Assembly (NCBI GenBank): GCA_035448545.1
Contig: DAOTJE010000003.1
Coordinates: forward strand, 186,001-250,000
Direction of reading: 5' to 3'
From: Anaerobaca sp035448545
GTDB taxonomy: Bacteria > Planctomycetota > Phycisphaerae > Sedimentisphaerales > Anaerobacaceae
Length of the DNA stretch: 64,000 nucleotides
A model generated the notes under the pieces. The model was not told where the DNA came from. It saw nothing but the letters and a program-made list of their open reading frames with translations, and ran no database searches. Positions 46,508-55,963 of this stretch are shown one piece after another; the first letter of the stretch is position 1, and the number at the start of each line of letters is the position of its first letter. A program made the translations under genes and the position numbers.

Positions 46508-47938
46508 ATGCGAAAGGTGACGACCATCGGCCGCAGGTGTCTCGATGGACAGGAACCCTTCGAGACGGGTCCGAAGATCTCTCGGCGCCGAGTGCTCGGC
46601 ACGGCGGCCAATCTTGCCATACTGACGATCGTCCCTCGCCACGTCCTCGGCGGAGCGGCCCATGTTCCCCCCAGCGAGAAGCTGAACATCGCCGGTATCG
46701 GCGTCGGCGGTCAGGGTGGCAGCGACATCAACGCCGTCAGCAGCGAGAACATCGCGTTTCTCTGTGATGTCGACCTGGATCGAGCCGGCGGGACGATCCA
46801 GAAGTATCCGAATGCGAAGGTCTATCGCGACTTTCGCGTGATGCTGGAGAAGGAAGACAAGAACATCGACGCCGTCGTTGTGGCCACGCCGGATCATACG
46901 CACGCGGTCGCCACGATGACGGCGATCAAGATGGGTAAGCACGTGTTCTGCGAGAAGCCTCTGACGCATTCGATGTACGAGGCACGCGAAATCGCCAAGG
47001 CGGCGCGAGAAGCGGGCGTTGCCACGCAGATGGGCAATCAAGGCCACTCGGGCGAGGGCATCCGCCTGATTTGCGAGTGGATCTGGGACGGCGCGATCGG
47101 GCCGGTCCGTGAGGTGCACGCATGGACGACGCACGCGGTCTGGCCCCAGGGTCTCCAGCGGCCCAAGGAGACGCCGCCGGTTCCCGAGACGCTGGACTGG
47201 GACCTTTGGCTGGGTCCGGCGCCGTGGCGGCCGTACCATCCCGCCTACGCGCCGTCGCTGTGGCGCGGCTGGTGGGATTTCGGCACCGGTGGGCTTGGCG
47301 ATATGGGATGTCACAATCTCGATCCGGTTTTCTGGGCTTTGAAGCTCGGCGCGCCGACGAGCGTCGAGGCGAGCTGTTCGATCTTCGTCCCAACGATTAC
47401 GTGGGACAAACCGTTCAACACGGAAAGCTATCCACAGGCCTCCATCGTGCGATACGAATTCCCCGAGCGCGAAGGCATGCCGGCGTTGGATTTGACCTGG
47501 TATGACGGGGGCCTGATGCCGCCGCGTCCCAGGGAGCTCGAAGACGGGCGGTCCATGGGGGACAAGCTGGGCGGCGTGATCTTCGTCGGTGACAAGGGCA
47601 AGATCATGTGCGGCAGTTACGGCAACACGCCTCGCCTGATTCCCGAGTCCCGCATGCGGGAGTACAAACGGCCCGACAAGACCATCCCTCGTTCGGTCGG
47701 GCACCACAAGGAATGGATCGAGGCCTGCAAGGGAGGCAAACCGCCCGGCTCGAATTTCGACTATGCCGGTCCGTTGACGGAGATGGTGCTGCTCGGCAAC
47801 GTCGCGGTGCGCATGAGCCTCCAGTTGCAGGCCAGGGGACTCAGGCTCGCCTATGACGGCGCGGGCATGAAGGTGACGAATCTGCCCGAGGCCAACGACT
47901 GCATGCATCGGGCATATCGGGACGGATGGAACCTGTGA
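46508..47938 (+). CDS. Tat-exported Gfo/Idh/MocA oxidoreductase (paralogue 7)
   Basis: 476 residues from ATG 46508 with AGGAG about 7 nt before it. Twin-arginine ISRRRVLGTAA lies about 30 residues in, after a longer leader, followed by VPRHVLGGAA. Rossmann GIGVGGQGGSD, DVDLDRAGG, Lys motif CEKPLTHS, pocket WRGWWDFGTGGLGDMGCHNLDPVFWALKLGAP. Its first Rossmann half shares a near-identical 200-nt tract with paralogue 6, while the rest is clearly diverged and nearer to paralogue 8 or 9. A terminator directly upstream implies either read-through or an own promoter, which I could not identify. Confidence 0.86.
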   Translation: MRKVTTIGRRCLDGQEPFETGPKISRRRVLGTAANLAILTIVPRHVLGGAAHVPPSEKLNIAGIGVGGQGGSDINAVSSENIAFLCDVDLDRAGGTIQKYPNAKVYRDFRVMLEKEDKNIDAVVVATPDHTHAVATMTAIKMGKHVFCEKPLTHSMYEAREIAKAAREAGVATQMGNQGHSGEGIRLICEWIWDGAIGPVREVHAWTTHAVWPQGLQRPKETPPVPETLDWDLWLGPAPWRPYHPAYAPSLWRGWWDFGTGGLGDMGCHNLDPVFWALKLGAPTSVEASCSIFVPTITWDKPFNTESYPQASIVRYEFPEREGMPALDLTWYDGGLMPPRPRELEDGRSMGDKLGGVIFVGDKGKIMCGSYGNTPRLIPESRMREYKRPDKTIPRSVGHHKEWIEACKGGKPPGSNFDYAGPLTEMVLLGNVAVRMSLQLQARGLRLAYDGAGMKVTNLPEANDCMHRAYRDGWNL

Positions 47939-48013
47939 TTGATTGTGGACTATTGATGATCGATTCTTCGTTTGGCCGGTAGTTCAACGAACCACCAGAG
48001 TGAGGCTACGATC

Positions 48014-49384
48014 ATGCGAGCGGGCAGCGAACAGAGAAAGGACATGTTGACGGATCGGTCGTCGCGGCGGCGGTTCATGCAGCAGGCAGGGGCTGCGGCG
48101 GCGTTCACGATTGTGCCGCGTCACGTGCTGGGAGGGGCGGGCCATACGCCGCCCAGCGAGAAGCTGAACATCGCCGGCATCGGCATCGGAGGGCGGGGCG
48201 AAGGCGATCTCGACGAGGTCGGCAGCGAGAACATCGTCGCGCTGTGCGACGTGGATGAGGCCTACGCCGCGCGGGTCTTCAAGAAATATCCGAACGCCAG
48301 GAAGTGGACGGACTTCCGCAAGATGCTCGACGAGCAGAAGGACATCGACGCCGTGGTGATCGCGACACCCGACCATCTGCACGCCGTCATCGCGATGGCG
48401 GCGATTCGACGCGGCAAGCACGTCTACTGCGAGAAGCCACTGGCGCATTCGATCTGGGAGTGCCGACAGCTTGCCGAGGCGGCCCGCGAGGCCAAGGTCG
48501 CCACGCAACTGGGCAACCAGGGCCAGGCGTCGGAGGGCAATCGGCTGGTCTCGGAGATCATCTGGGACGGCGCGATCGGCCCGGTCCGCGAGGTGCACGC
48601 GTGGTGCAACCGGCCCATCTCGCCGCGCGGGATCGAGCGGCCGAAGGACACGCCGCCGGTGCCCGCGACGCTGAACTGGGACCTGTGGCTGGGCCCGGCC
48701 CAATGGCGGCCCTATCACCCATGCTATCTGCCGTTCCGTTGGCGCGGCTGGTGGGATTTCGGAACCGGGGTGCTGGGTGACATCGGTTGCCACCAACTGG
48801 ACCCGGTCTTCCGCGCGTTGAAGCTCGGGTATCCGACGACCGTGGAGGCCTGCTCCAGCAATATGGATGAGCCGGCTACCGTGAAGGAGGAAACCGCCCC
48901 GAAAGCGTCGATCGTCCGCTTTGAGTTTCCCGCACGCGAGGGGTTCCCACCCCTGACGCTGACGTGGTATGACGGCGGGCTGATGCCCCAGAGACCGGCG
49001 GAGCTGGAGGAAGGGCGCAAGTTCGGCGAGGCCGACGACAACCTCTTTGTAGGCGAGAAGGGCAAGATGCTGGGCTATCGCCTGATCCCGGAGGCGCGGA
49101 TGAAGGAATACGGCAAGCCGCCGCAGCGGATCGAGCGTTCACCGGGCCACCACAAGGAGTGGCTGATCGCGTGCAAGGGCGGTCCGGCGGCCCGGGCGAA
49201 CTTCGACTGGGCCGGCCTGTTGACCGAGGTGGTCCTCTACGGCAATGTCGCCCTGCGAATGGAGAGGCAGTTGTACGAAAAAGGGCTCAAGCTTCACTGC
49301 GACGGCCCAAACATGCAAATAACCAACCTGCCGGAGGCCAACAAGTACATCCGCGACGAATATCGCCAAGGATGGATGCTGTAA
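48014..49384 (+). CDS. Tat-exported Gfo/Idh/MocA oxidoreductase (paralogue 8)
   Basis: 456 residues from ATG 48014; ATG 48044, after AGAAAGG, is an alternative that keeps the Tat motif SSRRRFMQQAG. VPRHVLGGAG follows. Rossmann GIGIGGRGEGD, DVDEAYAAR, Lys motif CEKPLAHS, pocket WRGWWDFGTGVLGDIGCHQLDPVFRALKLGYP. C-terminus ends EYRQGWML. All residues expected for NAD(P) binding and catalysis are present. 75 nt after paralogue 7 with no hairpin between. Confidence 0.85.
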   Translation: MRAGSEQRKDMLTDRSSRRRFMQQAGAAAAFTIVPRHVLGGAGHTPPSEKLNIAGIGIGGRGEGDLDEVGSENIVALCDVDEAYAARVFKKYPNARKWTDFRKMLDEQKDIDAVVIATPDHLHAVIAMAAIRRGKHVYCEKPLAHSIWECRQLAEAAREAKVATQLGNQGQASEGNRLVSEIIWDGAIGPVREVHAWCNRPISPRGIERPKDTPPVPATLNWDLWLGPAQWRPYHPCYLPFRWRGWWDFGTGVLGDIGCHQLDPVFRALKLGYPTTVEACSSNMDEPATVKEETAPKASIVRFEFPAREGFPPLTLTWYDGGLMPQRPAELEEGRKFGEADDNLFVGEKGKMLGYRLIPEARMKEYGKPPQRIERSPGHHKEWLIACKGGPAARANFDWAGLLTEVVLYGNVALRMERQLYEKGLKLHCDGPNMQITNLPEANKYIRDEYRQGWML

Positions 49385-49426
49385 CGGAATCGTTCCTGGC
49401 GCAATCATCGAATTAGGAGTCGTACA

Positions 49427-50779
49427 GTGAAAGACAAGAAGCTATCTCGACGTGATTTCATGGGTGCCGCGGCGGCCATCGGGACGTTCACAGTGGTTCC
49501 GCGACACGTGTTGGGCGGGGCGAACAACACGCCGCCCAGCGAAAAGCTCCGCATTGCCGGCGTCGGCATCGGTGGACAGGGCGGCGGCGATCTGAGGCAG
49601 ATGGAAAGCGAGAACATCGTCGCGCTGTGCGACGTGGACTGGCAGAAGGCCGCCGGCACGTTCCGACGCTATCCCGATGCGAAGAAGTATCGGGACTTTC
49701 GCGAGATGCTCGACAAGGAGGACAAGAACATCGACGCGGTGGTAGTCGGGACGCCCGATCACATGCATGCGCCGGTCTCATTGGCTGCGATCAAACGGGG
49801 CAAGCACGTCTACTGTGAGAAGCCGCTGACCCACACCGTGCTGGAGGCCAAGATGCTGGCCGAAGCGGCTCGCCAAGCCGGTGTCGCCACGCAGATGGGC
49901 AACCAGGGCCAGGCTTCGGAGGAAACGCGCCTCTTGTGCGAGACGATCTGGGACGGGGCCATCGGCCAAGTCCGCGAAGTGCATATCTGGACGGATCGTC
50001 CGCTCAACGGGACCAACAAGTGGTACTGGCCGCAGGGCGTGGACCGTCCACAGGGCGAGGACCCGATCCCCGAGACGCTCAGTTGGGACCTCCTGATCGG
50101 TCCGGCCCCGATGCGTCCGTATGTGCGAGGAGTCTATCATCCGTTCGTTTGGCGGGGCTGGTGGGATTTCGGCACCGGAGCGCTGGGTGACATCGGCTGC
50201 CACAGTATGGATCCGGCCTTCCGCGCCCTGAAGCTCGGATATCCGACGAGCGTGGAAGCCTGCTGCACCCTCGTCAACAATGAGACCTACCCTGTGGCGT
50301 CTCGCGTGACATATGAGTTCCCCGCCCGGGGCGACCTGGCCCCGGTGACGCTGCACTGGTATGACGGCGGGATGAAGCCGCCCCGGCCGAAGGAGCTGGA
50401 GGACGGACGCCGCTGGGATACCAACGGTGCGCTCTACATTGGCGATAAGGGCAAGATCTACGGCGGCCGCCTGCTGCCGGAATCTCGTCAGAAGGAGTAC
50501 GGCAAGCCGCCGCAGAAGCTCGAGCGTTCGCCCGGCCACTACATCGAGTGGATTCAGGCGTGCAAGGGCGGCAAGCCCGCCGGCTCGAATTTCCCCGACC
50601 ATGCCGGACTGCTGGCTCAGGTGGTTCTGATGGGCAACATTGCCCTTCGCCCGGAGCTGAAGCAGGAGAAATACCTCGGAACGAAGCTGCTCTGGGACGC
50701 CGACAAGTTCGAGTTCAGCAACGTGCCCGAGGCGAACAAATATCTGACCAAGGAGTACCGCGAAGGCTGGGCTCTGTAA
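49427..50779 (+). CDS. Tat-exported Gfo/Idh/MocA oxidoreductase (paralogue 9)
   Basis: 450 residues with a GTG start at 49427 and a TAGGAGT ribosome site 7 nt upstream. Short, classical Tat signal KKLSRRDFMGAAAAIG then VPRHVLGGAN. Rossmann GVGIGGQGGGD, DVDWQKAAG, Lys motif CEKPLTHT, pocket WRGWWDFGTGALGDIGCHSMDPAFRALKLGYP, close to paralogue 8. 42 nt after paralogue 8. Expected in the periplasm with bound cofactor. Confidence 0.86.
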   Translation: MKDKKLSRRDFMGAAAAIGTFTVVPRHVLGGANNTPPSEKLRIAGVGIGGQGGGDLRQMESENIVALCDVDWQKAAGTFRRYPDAKKYRDFREMLDKEDKNIDAVVVGTPDHMHAPVSLAAIKRGKHVYCEKPLTHTVLEAKMLAEAARQAGVATQMGNQGQASEETRLLCETIWDGAIGQVREVHIWTDRPLNGTNKWYWPQGVDRPQGEDPIPETLSWDLLIGPAPMRPYVRGVYHPFVWRGWWDFGTGALGDIGCHSMDPAFRALKLGYPTSVEACCTLVNNETYPVASRVTYEFPARGDLAPVTLHWYDGGMKPPRPKELEDGRRWDTNGALYIGDKGKIYGGRLLPESRQKEYGKPPQKLERSPGHYIEWIQACKGGKPAGSNFPDHAGLLAQVVLMGNIALRPELKQEKYLGTKLLWDADKFEFSNVPEANKYLTKEYREGWAL

Positions 50780-50820
50780 CGAAATGACAGGCGGTTGCTC
50801 GCCAAGGAAAAAGGACGACT

Positions 50821-52146
50821 ATGATGAGAGATAGACGAATCGGCAGGCGGCAATTCCTCAAGGGATCGGCGGCGTTCGCCGCGTTTACCTTTGTTCCGCG
50901 TCACGTTCTGGGCGGCCCGAAGTTTGTCCCGCCCAGTGAGAAGCTCAACATCGCCTGCATCGGCGTCGGCGGGATGGGTGCCAGTGATGTGGGCCAGTTC
51001 GCCGGTGAGAACATCGTCGCTCTGTGCGACGTGGATTGGAGACACGCGGCCGGTACGTTCGAGAAGTTCCCCAACGCAAGGAAATACCGTGATTTCCGCA
51101 AGATGCTCGATGTGGAAGACAAGAACATCGATGCGGTGAGCGTTTCGACGCCGGACAACACCCACGCCGTCGCGTCGATGGCGGCCATCAAGCGGAACAA
51201 GCACGTTTACTGCCAGAAGCCGCTGTGTCACGACGTGTACGAAGTGCGGCAGTTGACGCTGGCGGCACGCGAGCACGGCGTGATGACCCAGATGGGCACG
51301 CAGCTTCACGCGACGACGGAAATGAAGACGATGGTCGAGATCATCCAGTCGGGTGCCATCGGCAACGTACGCAAGGTGGACCTCTGGAGCGGCAAGAACT
51401 GGGGCGGCGGAACGCGTCCGACCGACACCCCGCCCGTGCCCGAAACGCTCGATTGGGATCTCTGGCTTGGACCGGCGCCCTACCGGCCCTATCATCCGAC
51501 CTATTTGCCGGCCGAGTGGCGGCGCTGGTGGGATTTCGGCACGGGCACGCTGGGTGATATGGGATGCCACATCATCGATCCGGCGTGGTGGGCGCTGAAG
51601 CTCGATGCGCCGACGAGCATCGAGGCGCAGCCGGGACCGTTCAGCGACGAGACGTATCCCACCAGGACGGTCATTACCTGGGAATTTCCCGCACGCGGAG
51701 ATCTCCCGCCGGTGACGGTCCGCTGGTTTGACGGAGAGAATCGACCGCCGAGGCCCGCGGAACTCGAGGAAGGGCGCAAGCTGCCCGACCAGGGCGGTCT
51801 GTACTATGGCGACAAGGGCACGCTCCTGTTGCCGCACGGCAGTCGGCCGGAGCTGATTCCGTACGCGAAGATGAGAGAGTTCAAGCTGCCGGAGCCGTTC
51901 CTGCCGCGCGAGAAGGAAGGCGACCGCGGCCACTACCTCGAATGGGTCCGCGCCTGCAAGGGCGGACCGAAGCCCCTGTCGAATTTCGACTATGCCGGTC
52001 CGCTGACCGAGGCGATCCTGCTGGGCAACATCGCCGCCAGGGCCGGGCGCAAGATCGAGTGGGACAGCGCCGCGCTGAAGGTCACGAACATGCCCGAGAT
52101 GAACCAGTACCTGAGCCGCAAGTACCGCCAGGGCTGGGCCCTGTAG
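50821..52146 (+). CDS. Tat-exported Gfo/Idh/MocA oxidoreductase (paralogue 10)
   Basis: 441 residues. Tat motif IGRRQFLKGSA, then VPRHVLGGPK. Rossmann GVGGMGASD, DVDWRHAAG, Lys motif CQKPLCHD (Gln for Glu). Two further departures: MGTQLHAT where the others have MGNQGHS/A, and WRRWWDFGTGTLGDMGCHIIDPAWWALKLDAP. The changed MGNQGH loop lies in the substrate pocket of this family, so its substrate probably differs. 41 nt after paralogue 9 and 65 nt before the TIM-DUF1080 fusion gene. Confidence 0.85.
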   Translation: MMRDRRIGRRQFLKGSAAFAAFTFVPRHVLGGPKFVPPSEKLNIACIGVGGMGASDVGQFAGENIVALCDVDWRHAAGTFEKFPNARKYRDFRKMLDVEDKNIDAVSVSTPDNTHAVASMAAIKRNKHVYCQKPLCHDVYEVRQLTLAAREHGVMTQMGTQLHATTEMKTMVEIIQSGAIGNVRKVDLWSGKNWGGGTRPTDTPPVPETLDWDLWLGPAPYRPYHPTYLPAEWRRWWDFGTGTLGDMGCHIIDPAWWALKLDAPTSIEAQPGPFSDETYPTRTVITWEFPARGDLPPVTVRWFDGENRPPRPAELEEGRKLPDQGGLYYGDKGTLLLPHGSRPELIPYAKMREFKLPEPFLPREKEGDRGHYLEWVRACKGGPKPLSNFDYAGPLTEAILLGNIAARAGRKIEWDSAALKVTNMPEMNQYLSRKYRQGWAL

Positions 52147-52211
52147 GAACGGCGGCGCGGGCGGGTTTCGGAAGGGACAGCAACCCAACGGTCAGTTCAG
52201 GAGAATGTCAG

Positions 52212-54368
52212 ATGAGCAAGCACATGAGAGTGGGAATCGCTCTGCTGGTGGCAGGGACGTGTATCGGCATCGCCGGCACGACCGGCGCCGCAGCGAAGGA
52301 ACAGTGGCGTCTCGGGACGCAGGCGTACAGCTTCAATCGCTTCACGTTCTACGAGGCGGCGGCCAAGACCAAATCGTTGGGACTGAAGTACATCGAGGCC
52401 TATCCCGGCCAGAAGATCAGCCAGGAGCATGGAGACGCTACGCTCGATCACAACATGTCCGCCGCACTGAGGCTTCAGGTGCTCGAAATGCTCAAAGAGC
52501 AGGGGCTCAAGCTGGTCAACTACGGCGTGGTCTCGCTTCCGAACGACGAGGACGAGTGCCGCAAGGTGTTTAATTTCGCCCGCGACATGGGTATTGAGAC
52601 GATTGTGTCCGAGCCGCCCGAGGATGCCATTGCTCTGATTGACAGGCTCTGCCAGGAGTACAAGATTGGCGTCGCGATCCACAACCACCCAAACCCCTCG
52701 CACTACTGGAATCCCGACACCGTGATGAAGGTCTGCAAGGGTCGCAGTCCGTGGATCGGCGCCTGCGCCGACACCGGGCACTGGTCCCGTTCAGGGGTCG
52801 ATCCGGTGGAGGCGGTCAGGAAGCTCGGCCGGGCCGGCAGAATCCGTAGTCTGCACTTCAAGGACCTCAACGAGTTCGGCAACCCCGGCGCGCACGATGT
52901 CATCTGGGGCACGGGTGCCAGTAAGGTTGGTGCGGTTCTGGCGGAGCTGGCTTGGCAGAAGTTCGAGGGAACATTTTCCATCGAATATGAGTACAACTGG
53001 GACAACAGCGTGCCGGAGATCGCCGGTTGCGTGGACTGGTTCAACCGGACGGCGTCGGACCTCGGCGTCAGCCCCTGGGACTACCTGTTCGACGGCAAGA
53101 GCCTCGGCGCCTGGGACGGCGATCCGCGCCTGTGGTCGGTCAAGGACGGGGTTATCCGAGGCGAGACAACGCCCGAGAACCCCGCGCGGGGCAACACGTT
53201 CCTGGTCTATCGCGGCGGTGCGTTCGGCGATTTCCACTTGAATCTGAAGTTCCGGATCCTCGGCGGGAACTCCGGCGTGCAGTACCGCAGCAAGGAATTC
53301 GACAAGTGGCGGATCAGTGGGTACCAGGCCGAGGTGGAGAACAATCCCGGTACGGTCGGTTTTCTGTACGACGAGGGCGGGCGCGCCTGGCTGGTCAACG
53401 TGGGGGACCTGATGGTGATCGACGAGGCCGGCGAGAAGGTCGTTCGCGGCCGGGTCAACGATCAGAAGCAGCTCGTTGCAGACGGTTACTACAAGGACAA
53501 GGACTGGAACGAGTATGACATCATCTGCCAGGGCAATCACCTCCAGCATTTCCTCAACGGCTATCAGACGATGGAACTGCTTGACAACGACCGTCTGACG
53601 TCGCCGGGCGACCCGCAGGATCGCAAGGGGGCCTCGCGGAAAGGACTGCTGGCCCTGCAACTGCACGCCGGTCCGCCGATGGTCGTGGAGTTCAAGGACA
53701 TCCGCGTCAAGCGTCTTTACCCGGAATATGGCGACGCCCAACTGCTCTTCAACGGCCAGAACCTTGACGGCTGGACGACGAAGGCCGACTCGGGCAAAGC
53801 CGACAAGTGGGTCGTCGGCAGAGCCAGAGTCTCGTCGAGCGATCCGAAGCAATTGGAGTTGGTCGATGGAAACGGTGAGCTGATCAACCTGACGCCGGAG
53901 CACGGCGCCAGCCGCGACATCTACTCCAAGGCCCAATTCGGCGACTGCCGGATCGAACTGGAGGTCATGGTGCCGCAGGGGTCCAACTCGGGCATCTATG
54001 TGATGGGCGAGTATGAGGTCCAGGTGCTGGACAGCTACGGCAGGATGCGCATGGGCAACGGGGACATGGGCGCCATCTATGGCGGTTTCTCGCCCCCCGT
54101 CAACGCGTCGAAGAAGCCGGGGCAGTGGCAGCAGTACGTCATCGAGTTCCGGGCCCCGCGTTTCGACGCCGACGGCAAGAAGACCCAGAACGCCGAGTTC
54201 GTGAAGGTCGAGCTCAACGGCTATCTGTTGCACAAGAACCTGGTCATGCCCGAGCAGACGCCCGGCGGCCTGACGGGAAAGGAGTCTCCGGTCGGCCCGC
54301 TGATGTTCCAGGGCAACCACGGTCCGGTGGCCTATCGCAACATCATCGTGAAGCCCCTGCGGAACTGA
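52212..54368 (+). CDS. Exported TIM-barrel isomerase/epimerase fused to two DUF1080 domains
   Basis: 718 residues from ATG 52212 (AGGAG upstream), Sec signal peptide 1-28 (ending GAAA-K). Domain 1 (about 30-285): sugar phosphate isomerase/epimerase TIM barrel with metal ligands in IEAYP, IHNHPN, ADTGHW, HFKDLN and IEYEYN. Domain 2 (about 288-495): DUF1080 beginning YLFDGKSLGAWDG, with GGNSGVQYRS and LQLHAGPPMVVEFKDI. Domain 3 (about 503-716): second DUF1080 beginning LLFNGQNLDGWT, with GSNSGIYVMGEYEVQVLDSYG and ending GPVAYRNIIV. DUF1080 members cleave or hydrate 3-keto-glycosides, and TIM barrels of this kind convert the products. The fusion would place consecutive steps in one periplasmic protein. 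Last gene before the 54446 promoter. Confidence 0.84.
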   Translation: MSKHMRVGIALLVAGTCIGIAGTTGAAAKEQWRLGTQAYSFNRFTFYEAAAKTKSLGLKYIEAYPGQKISQEHGDATLDHNMSAALRLQVLEMLKEQGLKLVNYGVVSLPNDEDECRKVFNFARDMGIETIVSEPPEDAIALIDRLCQEYKIGVAIHNHPNPSHYWNPDTVMKVCKGRSPWIGACADTGHWSRSGVDPVEAVRKLGRAGRIRSLHFKDLNEFGNPGAHDVIWGTGASKVGAVLAELAWQKFEGTFSIEYEYNWDNSVPEIAGCVDWFNRTASDLGVSPWDYLFDGKSLGAWDGDPRLWSVKDGVIRGETTPENPARGNTFLVYRGGAFGDFHLNLKFRILGGNSGVQYRSKEFDKWRISGYQAEVENNPGTVGFLYDEGGRAWLVNVGDLMVIDEAGEKVVRGRVNDQKQLVADGYYKDKDWNEYDIICQGNHLQHFLNGYQTMELLDNDRLTSPGDPQDRKGASRKGLLALQLHAGPPMVVEFKDIRVKRLYPEYGDAQLLFNGQNLDGWTTKADSGKADKWVVGRARVSSSDPKQLELVDGNGELINLTPEHGASRDIYSKAQFGDCRIELEVMVPQGSNSGIYVMGEYEVQVLDSYGRMRMGNGDMGAIYGGFSPPVNASKKPGQWQQYVIEFRAPRFDADGKKTQNAEFVKVELNGYLLHKNLVMPEQTPGGLTGKESPVGPLMFQGNHGPVAYRNIIVKPLRN

Positions 54369-54445
54369 GATCGGCAAGGTACCGTTGATATCACTGTGTC
54401 CGAATCAGGGATTATGGGACGCCGGGGAAAATCCGGGGAGTTTCC

Positions 54446-54474
54446 TTGACAATGCGGATGGTGCCCCCCATAAT
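54446..54474 (+). promoter_or_regulatory. Sigma70-type promoter for the paralogue 11-cytochrome operon
   Basis: TTGACA (54446-54451), exactly 17 nt, CATAAT (54469-54474). A start near 54481 leaves a leader of about 60 nt. The 13-mer TTGACAATGCGGA at its -35 recurs at the 60374 promoter. Confidence 0.75.
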
Positions 54475-54542
54475 GACGGCCCAAAATTCCGTCGGTTTGT
54501 CGTGAGTGGACGTGTTGACTTTTTGGAGCGAATAAGAGCACA

Positions 54543-55895
54543 ATGAGCGACCAAAAGAAGGACAAGAAAATGGATCGACGCAGCTTCCTGCGGTCCACGG
54601 CCGCGGTCGGCGCCGGACTGGCGATCAGCCCGCGCGTGCTGGCCCAGGCCGGCGGCGCGAAGCCTGACGATATCAATGTGGCGCTGTTGGGCGCCGGCGC
54701 TGAAGGGCAGGTTCTGATGGAGGCCGCCCTCAAGATCCCGGGCATACGGTTCAAGGCGGTCTGCGATATCTGGGAGGCCTACAACCTCAAGCGTGTTTCA
54801 CGTCTGATGGCTCGTTACGGTCACGAGAACAACGCCTACGTGGACTACAAGGAGATGCTCGACAAGGAAAAGGGCAAGATCGATGCAGTGATCATCGCGA
54901 CGCCCGACTTCTGGCATGCCGAGCACGCCATCGCCTGCATGGAAGCGGGTCTGCACGTCTACTGCGAGAAGGAAATGTCCAACGAACTGGCCAAGGCCAA
55001 GCAGATGGTCGAGGCCTCGAAGCGGACCGGCAAGCTCCTGCAAATCGGTCACCAGCGTCGCAGCAATCCGCGTTATATCCACTGCTACGAGAAGCTCCTC
55101 AAGCAGGCCAACATTCTGGGACGCATGACCACGGTCAACGGGCAGTGGAACCGCGCCGCCAGCGAAGATCTGGGCTGGCCTGAGAAGTCCGCCATTTCGG
55201 ACGACGTGCTTGCCAAGTATGGCTACAAGAATATGGCGCAGTTCCGCAACTGGCGGTGGTACAAGGGTCTCGGCGGCGGTCCGATTGTGGACCTCGGTTC
55301 GCACCAGATTGATATCTACAGTTGGTTCATCGGCTCGAACCCCCGCTCGGTCATGGCCAGTGGCGGGACCGACTACTACGACAAGGCGACGCACGAGTGG
55401 TATGACACGATCCTGTCGATCTTCGAGTATGACACGCCCAAGGGCGTGGTGCGCGCCTTCTATCAGGTTCTGACGACCAACAGTGCGCAGGCCTACTACG
55501 AGCAGTTCATGGGCAACGAGGGCACGTTGATAATCTCGGAGTCAGCCAGCCGCGGTCAGGTCTATCGCGAGCCGACGGCCCCCGAGTGGGACAAGTGGGT
55601 CAAGCTCGGGTTCCTGAACGAGCCCAAGAAAGAGGAGGTCAAGGCCGCGGCCGACGCGGTTCTGGACGTGCGCGAGACGGCGGCGCCCCCGGCGTACGAG
55701 ATCCCGGTTACCATGGAAGGCAAGCCCTACCATCAACCGCACCTCGAGAACTTCTTCAACGCCATGCGAGGCAAAGAGAAGCTCAACTGTCCGGGCGAAG
55801 TGGGCTACGAATGCGCGGTCACCGTCCTGAAGGTCAACGAGGCGGTCGAAGCGGGCTGCAAGCTCGAGTACAAGCCGGAAGAGTTCCACGTATAG
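54543..55895 (+). CDS. Tat-exported Gfo/Idh/MocA oxidoreductase (paralogue 11)
   Basis: 450 residues from ATG 54543; ATG 54570, with AAGGA upstream and opening MDRRSFLRSTAAVG, is an alternative. Signal end near RVLAQA. Rossmann GAGAEGQVLME, long insertion after strand 2, and CEKEMSNE instead of CEKP: the Lys is kept but the Pro is Glu. The pocket is GGGPIVDLGSHQIDIYSWF and the C-terminal half contains EQFMGNEGTLIISE. It differs from all array members and resembles Gfo/Idh/MocA proteins that travel with multiheme cytochromes in planctomycetes. It starts a separate transcription unit and is followed 68 nt later by the seven-heme cytochrome gene. Confidence 0.86.
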   Translation: MSDQKKDKKMDRRSFLRSTAAVGAGLAISPRVLAQAGGAKPDDINVALLGAGAEGQVLMEAALKIPGIRFKAVCDIWEAYNLKRVSRLMARYGHENNAYVDYKEMLDKEKGKIDAVIIATPDFWHAEHAIACMEAGLHVYCEKEMSNELAKAKQMVEASKRTGKLLQIGHQRRSNPRYIHCYEKLLKQANILGRMTTVNGQWNRAASEDLGWPEKSAISDDVLAKYGYKNMAQFRNWRWYKGLGGGPIVDLGSHQIDIYSWFIGSNPRSVMASGGTDYYDKATHEWYDTILSIFEYDTPKGVVRAFYQVLTTNSAQAYYEQFMGNEGTLIISESASRGQVYREPTAPEWDKWVKLGFLNEPKKEEVKAAADAVLDVRETAAPPAYEIPVTMEGKPYHQPHLENFFNAMRGKEKLNCPGEVGYECAVTVLKVNEAVEAGCKLEYKPEEFHV

Positions 55896-55963
55896 TCGGT
55901 GTTCGAGGATATCCGCCCGGTGCCTGTCATCGATGGCACAGCAAGAAAGGAACTGAGATAGCC

